Assembly (NCBI GenBank): GCA_020636225.1
Contig: JACJYI010000003.1
Span: forward strand, 1-64,000
DNA from: Lewinellaceae bacterium
GTDB lineage: Bacteria > Bacteroidota > Bacteroidia > Chitinophagales > Saprospiraceae
DNA: 64,000 bases
Direction: 5' to 3'
Shown piece by piece: positions 1 through 7,918 of this stretch; position 1 is the stretch's first letter, and every line of letters starts with the position of its first letter. A program made the position numbers and the translations under genes. Below the pieces are notes generated by a model. The model ran no database searches, was not told the origin of the DNA, and saw only the letters and a program-made list of their open reading frames with translations.

Positions 1-254
1 GGTATAGGATAAGGGAAAGCAGTATCAGGTGTAAATAACGCGTAACCTCTATTGCTGTTTGCAAGCATTAAATTTCCTGCAAAGTCTGTACAATAGAGGT
101 GGTTGTCCCAACGGTTCAGAATTTCGTTGTTTATCTGATTGAGTTTAAATGTTAGTTCAACTTTTGCCGTGTCCCATTGTGGTGGCACTTGTGCTTTAAC
201 TTGCGAAGAACATAGTAGGAAAACAATTCCGAAGAAAGTAATAATCTGCTTCAT
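1..254 (-). CDS. Partial secreted protein of unknown function (C-terminus beyond window)
   Basis: An open frame runs leftward from an ATG at 254 to the window edge, giving at least 84 residues. It begins MKQIITFFGIVFLLCSS, a clear signal peptide with a likely cut just after SQVKAQ, so the product is exported. The mature part has no family I recognise. Its DNA is visibly AT-rich compared with the GC-rich genes to the right, and it lies next to a tyrosine recombinase and small hairpins. That setting fits a recently acquired cassette gene, which is inference. The start is well supported by the signal peptide; the end is not visible. Confidence 0.7.
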   Translation of the reverse strand, partial: MKQIITFFGIVFLLCSSQVKAQVPPQWDTAKVELTFKLNQINNEILNRWDNHLYCTDFAGNLMLANSNRGYALFTPDTAFPYPI

Positions 255-312
255 ATGTCTTGATTTAATGATTTGTCATTTGACTACAAATAATGCTTAA
301 GGTTTAATATGT

Positions 313-422
313 GTTGCCGCTAACATTAGAGTATCCGCTACTCTAATATCGGATATTTCGATTACATCAGTCGTTTTTATTCGGATACTCCGTGTATCTG
401 TGGAGTATCCGCTACTCCAGAT
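313..422. repeat. Cluster of attC-like hairpins with a shared CCGCTA core
   Basis: Three inverted repeats carry the same core CCGCTA at 317-322, 335-340 and 409-414. The first is GTT...AAC (313-324). The second is ATTAGAGTA/TACTCTAAT with a 5-nt loop (325-347), a perfect 9-bp stem. The third is ATCTG-T-GGAGTA/TACTCCAGAT (396-422), a 10-bp stem with one bulged T. A weaker hairpin, GATAC/GTATC, lies at 384-398. The third overlaps the recombinase stop codon. A bulged base on one arm is typical of folded integron attC sites, but I see no canonical GTTRRRY box, so the assignment is inference. Confidence 0.55.
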
Positions 423-1524
423 GTAGGCTATCTAGGGGCGAGGGGGGCTTGTGCGAACGAGCTACATGAGTATAGATCTCGGTGGTCGTAATGCTTTTGT
501 GCCCCAGAAGGTCCTGGATGTACCGGATATCCGCTCCTGATTCCAACAAGTGGGTGGCATAGCTATGGCGTAGCATATGGGGCGTGATCTTCTTGAGGAT
601 GCCGGCCTTTCGTGCTGCCTGGTGGACCACTTGCTGAAGGCTTTTTGACGAATATGGCGTGCCGGATCGTTGACCTTCAAATAGCCAGGTTTCCGGTTTG
701 AATTCCAGGTAATAGTCGCGCAGTATAGGCAAGAGTTGGACGGGCAGGGGGATTTCCCGGTCCTTGTTTCCCTTTCCACGTTCCACCCGAATGATCATGC
801 GGGATGAATCGATATGTGCTGGTTTCAAGGCCAGCAGTTCTGCACTTCGCAAGCCTGCCCCATAAGCCAGCATCAGCAGGCATCGATGCTTGAGATTGGT
901 GGTTAGCCTGATCATCCGGGAGACCTCTTCCATGCTGATCACCTTGGGCAGGGGATTGGCCTTTCGGGGTCGCGGCAAATCATAACGTTGGCTTGGCATC
1001 TGTTCCACCTTTTCATACCAGAATTTGATGGCGTTGACCATCTGGTTCTGGTAGGATGCGGATATGTGCTGTTCCTCTTGAAGCCGGAGCATGAATTGAA
1101 GGATATCGTCCTTGTTCAGGTCGTTTGGATGTCGTGGGGTAATCCCTGCCAGGAATTTGAGAAAAGTTTGCCGGTAGGAACGGATGGTGTTCGGTGAGTA
1201 ATGACTGACCTTCAACCTGTCGACATATCGTTGGACGACAGACTGGTCCAGCCGGACTTGGTTGTTTGGGGTAGTAGGGCCAGGTTCGGTGGATTTCATC
1301 TGCCACCGGACATCTTGAAACTGGTGTTGACCCATGTCGACCACCTGTTCAAGCCGTTCACGGGTAGCCGAAATGACAAACCCCCTTCCGCCAGGGCCTG
1401 GCCTCATGCCCTGTTCGGTCAGCCACGCCCGAAGTTCACGGTCGACATAGGGAAATTTCACCTCCCAGGCAGGGGATGCTGATGATCCATCGGATTGCTC
1501 GATAAACTGGACATAGCGGGCCAT
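412..1524 (-). CDS. Tyrosine recombinase / site-specific integrase (XerC/IntI-like)
   Basis: This 370-residue protein cuts and rejoins DNA at specific sites. About 90 N-terminal residues form an extra domain of unknown role; a SAM-like core-binding domain follows (about 90-175), then the catalytic domain. The catalytic set is complete: R226 in AYGAGLRSAE, a lysine in GKGNKDRE, H316 and R319 in HMLRH, H342 in LLGHKS, and the nucleophile Y351 in IYTHV. The C-terminus contains SPLD, as in XerC and integron integrases. It is transcribed toward the hairpins at 313-422 and the AT-rich gene at 1-254, so its 3' end faces the putative cassette. Whether it is a Xer relative or an integron integrase cannot be decided without an alignment. 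Confidence 0.88.
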   Translation of the reverse strand: MARYVQFIEQSDGSSASPAWEVKFPYVDRELRAWLTEQGMRPGPGGRGFVISATRERLEQVVDMGQHQFQDVRWQMKSTEPGPTTPNNQVRLDQSVVQRYVDRLKVSHYSPNTIRSYRQTFLKFLAGITPRHPNDLNKDDILQFMLRLQEEQHISASYQNQMVNAIKFWYEKVEQMPSQRYDLPRPRKANPLPKVISMEEVSRMIRLTTNLKHRCLLMLAYGAGLRSAELLALKPAHIDSSRMIIRVERGKGNKDREIPLPVQLLPILRDYYLEFKPETWLFEGQRSGTPYSSKSLQQVVHQAARKAGILKKITPHMLRHSYATHLLESGADIRYIQDLLGHKSITTTEIYTHVARSHKPPSPLDSLHLE

Positions 1525-1581
1525 GCCCTGAAAATAATCGATTCCATCCGTTTACCCAAGCAGGACCCGGGTGTGACCTGA

Positions 1582-2274
1582 TCAATACTCATAGAACAGC
1601 ACAGCCTCCCCTTCGGCCCAGTAATCGGGTTGGCCCAACACGCCGTTCAGGCGACCCCGAAAGGCGGCTTTCACCCGCAGGCCGGCACGAGTGACCTCAT
1701 AGGCGGTGGCACTGTAGGGTTCGACCGAGCGAATGATGATCCGGCCCTTGCCCAGCGGACTGAAGCCCTGTTCATTTTCTTCGGGTAAGGTGTACAGCGG
1801 ACCTGTCGGATACTGGAATACGGGATGGTTGATCCCGAGGATGGCCTGGCCCGGGCCATAGCCGATGGACAGGGTGTCGCCTGGCACGAGAAGATCGCTG
1901 ACCTCCGGTTCGGTCCATGTCCATTCGAGCTGGTTGGCTGCGATCTCGTTCAGTGACTGGACGCCGATGCTGAAGATAGGGATGGCCGGCTGGCGGAGCT
2001 GGCCGATCAGGCTTTTATAGGGTGCAAAATTCACATAATCCTGATAGGTGCTGGCCACCACGGTATTGCCCCAGGGATCCTCTTCGCCGCTGCGGTAGGC
2101 AAACTGGACGGTATCCAGTCCGGGTGCCAGCGGGGTCAGCGTACCCGTGGCATAGAAAAGTCCCGTGGGTGTCTCTGTTGGTGGCTCTTCCAACATACTG
2201 TCCGATTTGCATGCCTGGACAAGCAGGAGCAGGCCGATGAAGAGGGCGATCAGATAGGAACGGTCAGAAAGCAT
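1582..2274 (-). CDS. Predicted lipoprotein, third gene of ECF sigma operon
   Basis: The product is 230 residues long. The N-terminus has a hydrophobic stretch ending in LLLVQAC, a lipobox with the lipidated cysteine near residue 22, so it should be anchored to a membrane outside the cytoplasm. The rest has no family I recognise and looks beta-rich, with GLFYATGTLTPL and a C-terminal EAVLFYEY. Its start overlaps the end of the preceding beta-barrel gene by 11 nt, which suggests coupled translation and a shared task. By position it may be an accessory or target of the sigma/barrel signalling pair; that is inference. Confidence 0.75.
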   Translation of the reverse strand: MLSDRSYLIALFIGLLLLVQACKSDSMLEEPPTETPTGLFYATGTLTPLAPGLDTVQFAYRSGEEDPWGNTVVASTYQDYVNFAPYKSLIGQLRQPAIPIFSIGVQSLNEIAANQLEWTWTEPEVSDLLVPGDTLSIGYGPGQAILGINHPVFQYPTGPLYTLPEENEQGFSPLGKGRIIIRSVEPYSATAYEVTRAGLRVKAAFRGRLNGVLGQPDYWAEGEAVLFYEY

Positions 2275-3580
2275 AGCGCAGTGAAAATTGCAGGTCGCTG
2301 TTGAGCAACGTTCGGGTGTTGTTGAAAAAGTCGTCGTAAGTCAGGTCGAACAGGCCCTGGTTGTATCGGACATCCACGGCCCAGCGCTGATGCAGTCGAT
2401 AGCCATAGCCCAGGACCAGGCCAAGGTCGGTCTTCCGGATCCCGTCGCGGATCTCGAGATAGTTCACCTCGGTGAAGGCACTGCCCTTGGTGGCCACGGA
2501 CGAGACGTCGTCCCGGACATTGACCCAGGTCAGGCGGGGGCCGCCAAACCACTCGTGCCTGCCCATGCGGCGGACAGCCAGCACGGGCAGTTCGACAAAG
2601 AGCAGGCCATTGGTGTAGACGGATTGATCGACCTTGACGGAGGCACCGAAGTCGTCGTAAAGGACATCGGAGGATTCGCGCTCCAGTTCATTGTCCAGGG
2701 TCTTGACGGCGAGCTCGGTGCGGATGGACCAGCGGGGCGACAGGTCAGCCTGCACGTAGAGCCCCGCATGCCATCCCGGGGTGGCTGTCCGGAAGGGCCA
2801 GACGGGCAGGGCCAGGCGCGGACCGGCCAGGATACCCATGGACCATCGGGTCTGGAACTTCGGCAGGGGAATCGCCTGGGCGGGTAAGTCAGGAAGTTCT
2901 CCTTTGGCACCGACAGCCACCTTGCCGGTGAGCCGGGAGAAGGCCATCAATCCGGGGGTGTACTGGGATTCGTCCAGGTCTTCGATACGGGTAAAAGTCT
3001 GGCGCTGTTCCGCAGACGGCTCAGGCTTTGCAGCCGGGTTTTCATCGTCGGCCAGGGTCGCCAGCGGTTGGTTGGCTACCGGAGCGGACAGTTGATCGGT
3101 GGTCTGGATCGAGACCGGGTTCGGGCGGGCACTGGCAGTCAGTGCGCCAGGCCGTGAAGCAGGTTTGGAGGTCGAAAGTTCGCCGGAGGAAGCACCGGGC
3201 ATGGCCGCTGAACGCCCATGCATGGCAGACTCGTCCGCAGGCAATGCAACGTCTTCAAGGCCGGCCTGATCGGCAAGGGGGAGGCTGTTGGGCTGCTCGA
3301 TCGTCGGGGAAGTATCCGGGTATTGGACTGGAGCCGGGTCACCTGCAGACCAGGCCTGCATGGCCATGATGATGACCGACAGGAGGACGCCGGTGAAGAA
3401 GGGGAAGGGCCAGCGCTGGTCCAGGACAGGGCCCTGAACATTGGGCAGTCCCCCTGCGCCCCGTTCGGTCTGGTCGATCAGGGCCTCCATGGCCTGCCAG
3501 TCGGTTTCCCCGATGGGAAACTCGTGCTGGTGCAGCGACTGGCGCCAGGATCGTTCTTCCGGTGACAAGTGTTCGTTCAT
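2264..3580 (-). CDS. Envelope-spanning protein: cytoplasmic head, one TM helix, linker, outer-membrane beta-barrel
   Basis: This 438-residue protein has an unusual layout. Residues 1-56 are charged and look cytoplasmic. Residues 57-79 form one membrane helix (FFTGVLLSVIIMAMQAW). Residues 80 to about 240 are a low-complexity linker rich in Pro, Ala, Ser and Gln. The last ~200 residues alternate like a small outer-membrane barrel ending in FSLRYAF. Directly after an ECF sigma gene (4-nt overlap), the head is a plausible anti-sigma domain, though I see no zinc-binding HXXXCXXC motif. The barrel could sense the cell surface. It overlaps the lipoprotein gene downstream. The layout is read from sequence; the signalling role is inference. 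Confidence 0.75.
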   Translation of the reverse strand: MNEHLSPEERSWRQSLHQHEFPIGETDWQAMEALIDQTERGAGGLPNVQGPVLDQRWPFPFFTGVLLSVIIMAMQAWSAGDPAPVQYPDTSPTIEQPNSLPLADQAGLEDVALPADESAMHGRSAAMPGASSGELSTSKPASRPGALTASARPNPVSIQTTDQLSAPVANQPLATLADDENPAAKPEPSAEQRQTFTRIEDLDESQYTPGLMAFSRLTGKVAVGAKGELPDLPAQAIPLPKFQTRWSMGILAGPRLALPVWPFRTATPGWHAGLYVQADLSPRWSIRTELAVKTLDNELERESSDVLYDDFGASVKVDQSVYTNGLLFVELPVLAVRRMGRHEWFGGPRLTWVNVRDDVSSVATKGSAFTEVNYLEIRDGIRKTDLGLVLGYGYRLHQRWAVDVRYNQGLFDLTYDDFFNNTRTLLNSDLQFSLRYAF

Positions 3581-4146
3581 GAGTTCACAGTACGGCTGTG
3601 TTCCATTTCATGGATCTTTTTTTGCAATGTTTTCCTGGCCTGGGCCAGGTGCCAACGAGAGGTCCCTTCATCGATGCCCAGCATCTCGCCGATATCCTTG
3701 TGCCGGTAGCCGTCGATGACATACAGGCTGAACACATTGCGAGCGGTGTCAGGCAGCGACTGGATCAACCGGGTGATCGACTCGGCATCCAGTTGGTCGG
3801 TCGCCTCGTTCCGGCTCACTCCTTCCACCGTCATGGTTTCGGGAAAGTGGATGGTTTGCTTGTAGGTCTTCTGACTGCGCACGTGGTCGATACAGGTATT
3901 GAACACGATGCGGGCCATCCATCCCCCCAGCGGCCCCGTGGGCTGATAGCCCGGCAGGTTGTTGAGGATCTTCAGGAAGGCCTGATTGAACAGGGCCAGG
4001 GCATCGTCTCGGTCGCGAGTGTACCGCAGGGGGATCCCTAGGAGTTTGCCGGCATACCGTTCATACAGGTACCGCTGGGCCAGGCGATGCCCCTCGCAGC
4101 ATCCTGCGACCAGGTCCTCGTCTGTACTATCGGGGCGGTAGGTCAT
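3577..4146 (-). CDS. ECF-family RNA polymerase sigma factor
   Basis: This 189-residue sigma-70 family regulator directs RNA polymerase to a limited set of promoters. Region 2 covers roughly residues 20-95 (LAQRYLYERYAGKLLGIPLR, then GWMARIVFNTCIDHVR). Region 4 covers about 125-180 and includes a helix-turn-helix (YRHKDIGEMLGIDEGTSRWH). Its last codons overlap the start of the envelope-spanning barrel gene by 4 nt, the usual arrangement of a sigma factor with its regulator. Length and order match Bacteroidota ECF factors. No clear TAnnTTTG box lies just upstream; it may control its own operon, which is inference. Confidence 0.92.
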   Translation of the reverse strand: MTYRPDSTDEDLVAGCCEGHRLAQRYLYERYAGKLLGIPLRYTRDRDDALALFNQAFLKILNNLPGYQPTGPLGGWMARIVFNTCIDHVRSQKTYKQTIHFPETMTVEGVSRNEATDQLDAESITRLIQSLPDTARNVFSLYVIDGYRHKDIGEMLGIDEGTSRWHLAQARKTLQKKIHEMEHSRTVNS

Positions 4147-4454
4147 TCCCGGTGTCGATCTCGTTGTTGCTGAAGATAACGATTCGGGTGGGGATTTCGT
4201 TGGGGGATTGATGTTCCTTGTTCCTGGGTTCCTTCCTGCCAGCCGGCAGGCTGGGTTCCTGGTTGATTTTGGTAGGCGGTGGGTGAAAGGTGAGGCAATT
4301 CAATGTTCAAGGGAGATATCCTGATGGCCAGACAGAGCTCTATCGGAGATCGGGGAATCCATTTCCGCCATGATCATGGGAATACCCTTCTGCTATTGGT
4401 ACAGGTATGTGAAAACCATTAAAATGGTTTCCATGATCTATTGGATGCGATAGT

Positions 4455-4474
4455 CCCAGGGTTAAAACCCTGGG
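4455..4474. repeat. Palindrome CCCAGGGTT-AA-AACCCTGGG
   Basis: A perfect 9-bp inverted repeat around AA. A relative with CCCCGGGTT arms and a TT centre lies at 4649-4668, embedded in similar flanks (TAG before, CTA or GTT after), so the two look like diverged copies of one dispersed element. Confidence 0.8.
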
Positions 4475-4648
4475 CTACATCTTTTCAGGAAAAGGAGTCA
4501 GTCGGGAGGTTTCACAGGTATGACTCGTCCCAGGTTGTGCTGTCGTTTGGCTCTGGAAAATCATCTCCAAGAGCATGCGATGATGGGTTTCCTCTCCGGG
4601 CAATGGTTCCATCGATCGATGTCGGATGCCAAACCCATGACGAAGTAG

Positions 4649-4668
4649 CCCCGGGTTTTAACCCGGGG
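4649..4668. repeat. Palindrome CCCCGGGTT-TT-AACCCGGGG
   Basis: A perfect 9-bp inverted repeat, second member of the family at 4455-4474. The arms differ from the first copy at one paired position, so the change is compensated on both sides and the ability to form a hairpin is kept. Confidence 0.8.
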
Positions 4669-4707
4669 TTTCGAGAAGCCAATAGGTCAGAAATGGTATT
4701 AACCACT

Positions 4708-4756
4708 CTCCACACTCCACACTCCACACTCCACACTCCACACTCCACACTCCACG
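4708..4756. repeat. Tandem heptamer repeat (CTCCACA)n
   Basis: About seven direct copies of the 7-bp unit CTCCACA without spacers. A shorter version occurs near 6520-6551 after the same lead-in phrase. There are no unique spacers, so this is a microsatellite and not a CRISPR array. Confidence 0.9.
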
Positions 4757-4825
4757 GTCTTCGGTCCTCCGTCTTCGGTCATCTGTCCTCGCCAGGGATG
4801 CCCATTGGTGGCCGGGGGAAACCAA

Positions 4826-4855
4826 TAAAAAGCCGCCGGAACGTTTTCCGGCGGC
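4826..4855 (-). terminator. Rho-independent terminator of the SPFH gene
   Basis: An 11-bp hairpin AGCCGCCGGAA/TTCCGGCGGCT (4831-4855) is followed, on the minus strand, by a T run (complement of 4826-4830). It lies 36 nt beyond the stop codon of the gene at 4891-5727. Confidence 0.85.
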
Positions 4856-4890
4856 TGGGCTATTGAACTATGAGGAAATGAACAAAAAAC

Positions 4891-5727
4891 TTAGTTGGAT
4901 GCATTGGAACTCATCCGGCGCATGGGTTGGACCGGCTTGACCTCCCCCTCGCCATCCATGTTCATCAGCATGGGCAGGTCGCCATCCGACAGGATGATCT
5001 TGGCATTGGGCGACTGGGCCAGCTGGAGGAAGGCCTCGATCGACTTGAACTGCAGGATCATGGGGTTCAGTCCTTCGGAAATGATGGCCTGGGCGTCGCG
5101 GACCCCCTCGGCCTCGATCCGTCGGCGCTCAGCCTCCTGCCGGGCTTGGTTGAGGACGAATTCCATGCGCTGGGCGCTCTGGTCGGCCTCCAGTTTTTCT
5201 TCGATGGCCCGCGCCAGGTTCTTGGGCATCTGGATGCTCTTCATGAGCACCGCCTCGATCTCGATGCCTTTCCCGTCCAGGAGGGACATCATTTGTTCGC
5301 GGATGGCCTTTTCGATCTGGGCCCGTTCACCGGTGTGCATGTCCCGGGCGAAGAAACGTGAACTGACATCCGCTACGGCCGATCGGAAGACGGGCAGGAT
5401 GATGTTCTTTTCGTAGTTCTTGCCGATGTTGATCAACAGGTCAGGAGCCTTCCGGGGAATGACATGATAGAGGATGGATACTTCCGCGGCGATGTTCAGC
5501 CCTTCCTTGGAGGGAATGCTCAGGGCCACTTCCAGGTTCTCGGTCTGTGTGGACACCTTCACGATGGTCGAGACAAAGGGATTGAACAAACGGAGCCCCT
5601 CGGTATAGGGCTGTTCCTTGTAGGTGCCCAGGGTGCGCTTCACCCCGACCTCTCCCTGGCGGACGACGGCGCAGGAGGTGAGTGAGAGGATGAGTACGGC
5701 GATGATGGAGAGTTGGATCGATTTCAT
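4891..5727 (-). CDS. SPFH / band 7 (prohibitin-like) lipoprotein
   Basis: The 278-residue product belongs to the SPFH (stomatin/prohibitin/flotillin) superfamily, which forms ring-shaped membrane scaffolds and often controls membrane proteases. I start at 5727 because MKSIQLSIIAVLILSLTSC gives a clean lipobox; the frame stays open 18 codons further upstream (to 5781), but that extension would bury the signal. The SPFH core spans about residues 25-190 (RTLGTYKEQPYTEGLRLFNP), followed by the Ala/Glu/Arg-rich coiled coil (ARQEAERRRIEAEGVRDAQA). The gene stands alone and has its own terminator. A lipidated SPFH protein outside the cytoplasm is typical of Bacteroidota; its partner is unknown. Confidence 0.88.
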   Translation of the reverse strand: MKSIQLSIIAVLILSLTSCAVVRQGEVGVKRTLGTYKEQPYTEGLRLFNPFVSTIVKVSTQTENLEVALSIPSKEGLNIAAEVSILYHVIPRKAPDLLINIGKNYEKNIILPVFRSAVADVSSRFFARDMHTGERAQIEKAIREQMMSLLDGKGIEIEAVLMKSIQMPKNLARAIEEKLEADQSAQRMEFVLNQARQEAERRRIEAEGVRDAQAIISEGLNPMILQFKSIEAFLQLAQSPNAKIILSDGDLPMLMNMDGEGEVKPVQPMRRMSSNASN

Positions 5728-6782
5728 ATCGCAGGTTTTGGATACGAAATATCCGGTCGGCCCATCTGGTTCGATCCGCATCGACCCCTGCCGTCCACGG
5801 ACCGGGCTGGCTGCCTTGATTTTACTATCAACACATTGACAGTCAGTCAGATGAGAATGCTCTGATCTGGATTAGAATGAGGTAAGTTCCTTGTTCCTGG
5901 GTTCCTTGTTCCAGGTTTTTCTTGGTTGGGGGAAGGTGAAAGATCTGGCAGCTTGCCTGCCGCAGGCATGGTTCAAGGTTCAAGGCGTCCCCGAATTCTC
6001 GGGGAGCCGGTTCAATGTTCAAGGTGTTTCTGGTTCCTGGGTTCCTGGTTCCTGAGGCGTTCAGCAATCCTTTCCTCGGTCCTCGGTCCTCCGTCTTCCC
6101 TGCCAGCCGGCAGGCTGGGGTCCTCCGTCCTTCGTGGCCCTTTGTGTGCCTGGTGCCTTGGTGGCGATCACCTACGTTCCTGGTTCCAGGGTTCCTTGTT
6201 CCAGGTTTTTCTTGGTTGGGGGAAGGTGAAAGATCTGGCAGCTTGCCTGCCGCAGGCATGGTTCAAGGTTCAAGGCGTCCCCGAATTCTCGGGGAGCCGG
6301 TTCAAGGTTCAAGGGGCGTTTCTCATGGTTCCTGGATTCCTGGGTCCTGGGGCGTTCAGCAATCCTTTCCTCGGTCCTCGGTCCTCCGTCTTCCCTGCCA
6401 GCCGGCAGGCTGGGGTCCATTGTCCTTCGTGGCCCTTTGTATGCCTGGTGCCTTGTTGGCGATCACCTACGTTCCAGGTTCCTGGTTTCCCAGAAGCCGA
6501 TAGGTCAGAAATGGGTTTAACCACTCTCCACACTCCACTCTCCACACTCCACGGTCTTCCCTGCCTGCCGCAGGCGAGGGTCATCGGTCCTCGGTCCTGC
6601 GTCTTCCCTGCCAGCCGGCAGGCTGGGGTCCATTGTCCTTCGTGGCCCTTTGTATGCCTGGTGCCTTGGTGGCGATCACCTACGTTCCAGGTTCAAGGGT
6701 TCCTGGTTGATTTTGGTTGGGAGGAAAGATCTGGCGGCAGTGGTCACCTCCCTCCTCCGCTACAACTCTGGCGGGCAGGCAC
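5728..6782. repeat. Non-coding stretch with duplicated ~290-bp units
   Basis: A unit starting at GTTCCTTGTTCCAGG (5901) recurs at 6191, a 290-bp period, with long identical stretches. A third, partial copy of its second half (CGTGGCCCTTTGT phrase) starts near 6630. Each unit carries the palindromes TGCCTGC-C-GCAGGCA (5954-5968, 6244-6258), CCCCGA-ATTC-TCGGGG (5989-6004, 6279-6294) and CCTGCC-AGCC-GGCAGG (6099-6114, 6394-6409, 6607-6622). Long frames here read as low-complexity Pro/Ser/Arg text in several frames at once, so I call none of them genes. Confidence 0.8.
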
Positions 6783-6818
6783 CAAAACCCCTCTTCTGTC
6801 ACCAGAAGAGGGGTTTTG
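6783..6818 (-). terminator. Strong hairpin terminator
   Basis: A 16-bp perfect stem CAAAACCCCTCTTCTG/CAGAAGAGGGGTTTTG with loop TCAC, carrying T runs in both directions. It lies 60 nt past the stop of the minus-strand gene at 6879-7331. Confidence 0.85.
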
Positions 6819-6878
6819 CCTGTCAGGTAGTTGACTGGTCAATGAATCCAGCAGGAAATTGACTGCGATCTGGCGTGA

Positions 6879-7331
6879 TCATCTGCGGATCCCCTGAACC
6901 GGTCCTTTTTCATCCTGCCCCATTTCATCAATCCGGGCTGACCAGGTAGCACCTTTCGGATACCAGGTCGCGGTGCCATTGACCAGGGTTTTGGCCCTTG
7001 GCTGGTAAGTGGCCTTATACTGTCCGTTCAGACTGGCCCGGCGGATAATGACTTCCCCGTTCTTGCTGTTGAAGGAAACCAGCTCCAGAACGTCGGTCAC
7101 TTCCGTTCCGTTGGTATGGCGCCATTTGGCATCAAAGGTGTTGGACGTTCCCCGACGAACCCAGGTGCCGGACCATCCGCAACATTCTGTTACAGACCAA
7201 TAGTCGCCCATATTGGCTAACGTGACCTGTTGGTATAGAAGAAGATTGTTCTGGGCAGAACTCACACCAAGGCAAACCACAGATGCAAGTGCAAACAGGA
7301 CAAGGGATTTGAGCAATGTTCTCGTTTTCAT
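6879..7331 (-). CDS. Small secreted protein of unknown function
   Basis: The product has 150 residues. I start at 7331, where MKTRTLLKSLVLFALASVVC begins a signal peptide with likely cleavage after SSAQ; a longer frame reaches 7382 but hides the signal. The mature part is rich in Trp and Thr (YWSVTECCGWSGTWVRRG, FDAKWRHTNGTEVTD, GQYKATYQPRAKTLVNGTATW), a beta-sandwich-like pattern without a family name I can give. The alternation suggests a ligand-binding or lipocalin-like fold, a guess only. It is a single gene with its own terminator, bordered on both sides by repeat-rich DNA. Confidence 0.75.
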   Translation of the reverse strand: MKTRTLLKSLVLFALASVVCLGVSSAQNNLLLYQQVTLANMGDYWSVTECCGWSGTWVRRGTSNTFDAKWRHTNGTEVTDVLELVSFNSKNGEVIIRRASLNGQYKATYQPRAKTLVNGTATWYPKGATWSARIDEMGQDEKGPVQGIRR

Positions 7332-7462
7332 GGCAAGGGAATTTGATATCCAAAGTTGGCATGTCAACCTTGCTGAAATCAATGATTTCGGAGAGGCAAG
7401 AACATGACTTTCAAACCATCACCAGGTCGTGGTCGGATGAGCATCTTCAACAGGGATACATG

Positions 7463-7918
7463 CGACCCCTCCGGGGTCGAGGATCAATGCGACATCCAGA
7501 AGCTACAGACATGGAACCCCTCCGGGGTTCGACCAATCAGCCGGAGGCAGACAAAAGCAGAATGAATGCGCCTGTCTGTTCGAAACGCCCTGTTTCCTGC
7601 AGCCAATGGCAGATCCTCCACATGAAATATCCCAATAACGAAATATCTTTCTTCGCGTCTCGGCGCCTCGGCGTTTCATTCCTCTCTCCTCCGGCGGGCA
7701 ATCATTCCTGTTTTGTCACGAAACAACGCCATCAGGAAATAACCCAATAACGAAATAACCTGCTTCGCGTCTTAGCGCCTTTGCGGTTCATCCCTCATCC
7801 CTCATTCCTCCCGCCACGGCGGGCAGGCATCCCTCCCGCCACGGCGGGCAATCATCCCTGTTCCGTCACGAAATAACCCAATAACGAAATAACCTCACTT
7901 CGCGTCTTGGCGCCTTTG
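7463..7918. repeat. Repeat field: palindromes and tandem ~112-135 bp phrase (intron target)
   Basis: Palindromes CGACCCC-TCC-GGGGTCG (7463-7479) and GAACCCC-TCC-GGGGTTC (7514-7530) are diverged copies of one element. From about 7630 a phrase with CTTCGCGTCT...CG(G/T)TTCAT is repeated: junction-equivalent points fall at 7671/7672, 7783/7784 and 7918/7919, giving units of about 112 and 135 bp. CCCGCC-AC-GGCGGG palindromes lie at 7810-7823 and 7835-7848. No coding region is supported. Confidence 0.75.

Larger units (their letters stand above)
4147..4823. other. Gene-free stretch built of dispersed phrases and palindromes
   Basis: No gene is supported. The stretch holds phrases also seen elsewhere in the window, such as TTCCTTGTTCCTGGGTTCC (compare 5887 and 6191) and a phrase around 4671-4710 that recurs at about 6491-6530. 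It carries the palindrome CCTGCC/GGCAGG at 4235-4250 and two related perfect palindromes at 4455-4474 and 4649-4668. A heptamer tandem repeat sits at 4708-4756. Confidence 0.7.

Noticed and set aside
4708..4756. CTCCACA array considered as CRISPR
   Set aside because: The unit is 7 bp and there are no unique spacers; no cas gene is present in the window.
5926..6834. 302-codon and other open frames in the repeat field
   Set aside because: The amino acid text is the translation of repeated phrases and occurs in several frames and strands at once; there is no signal, domain or start context.
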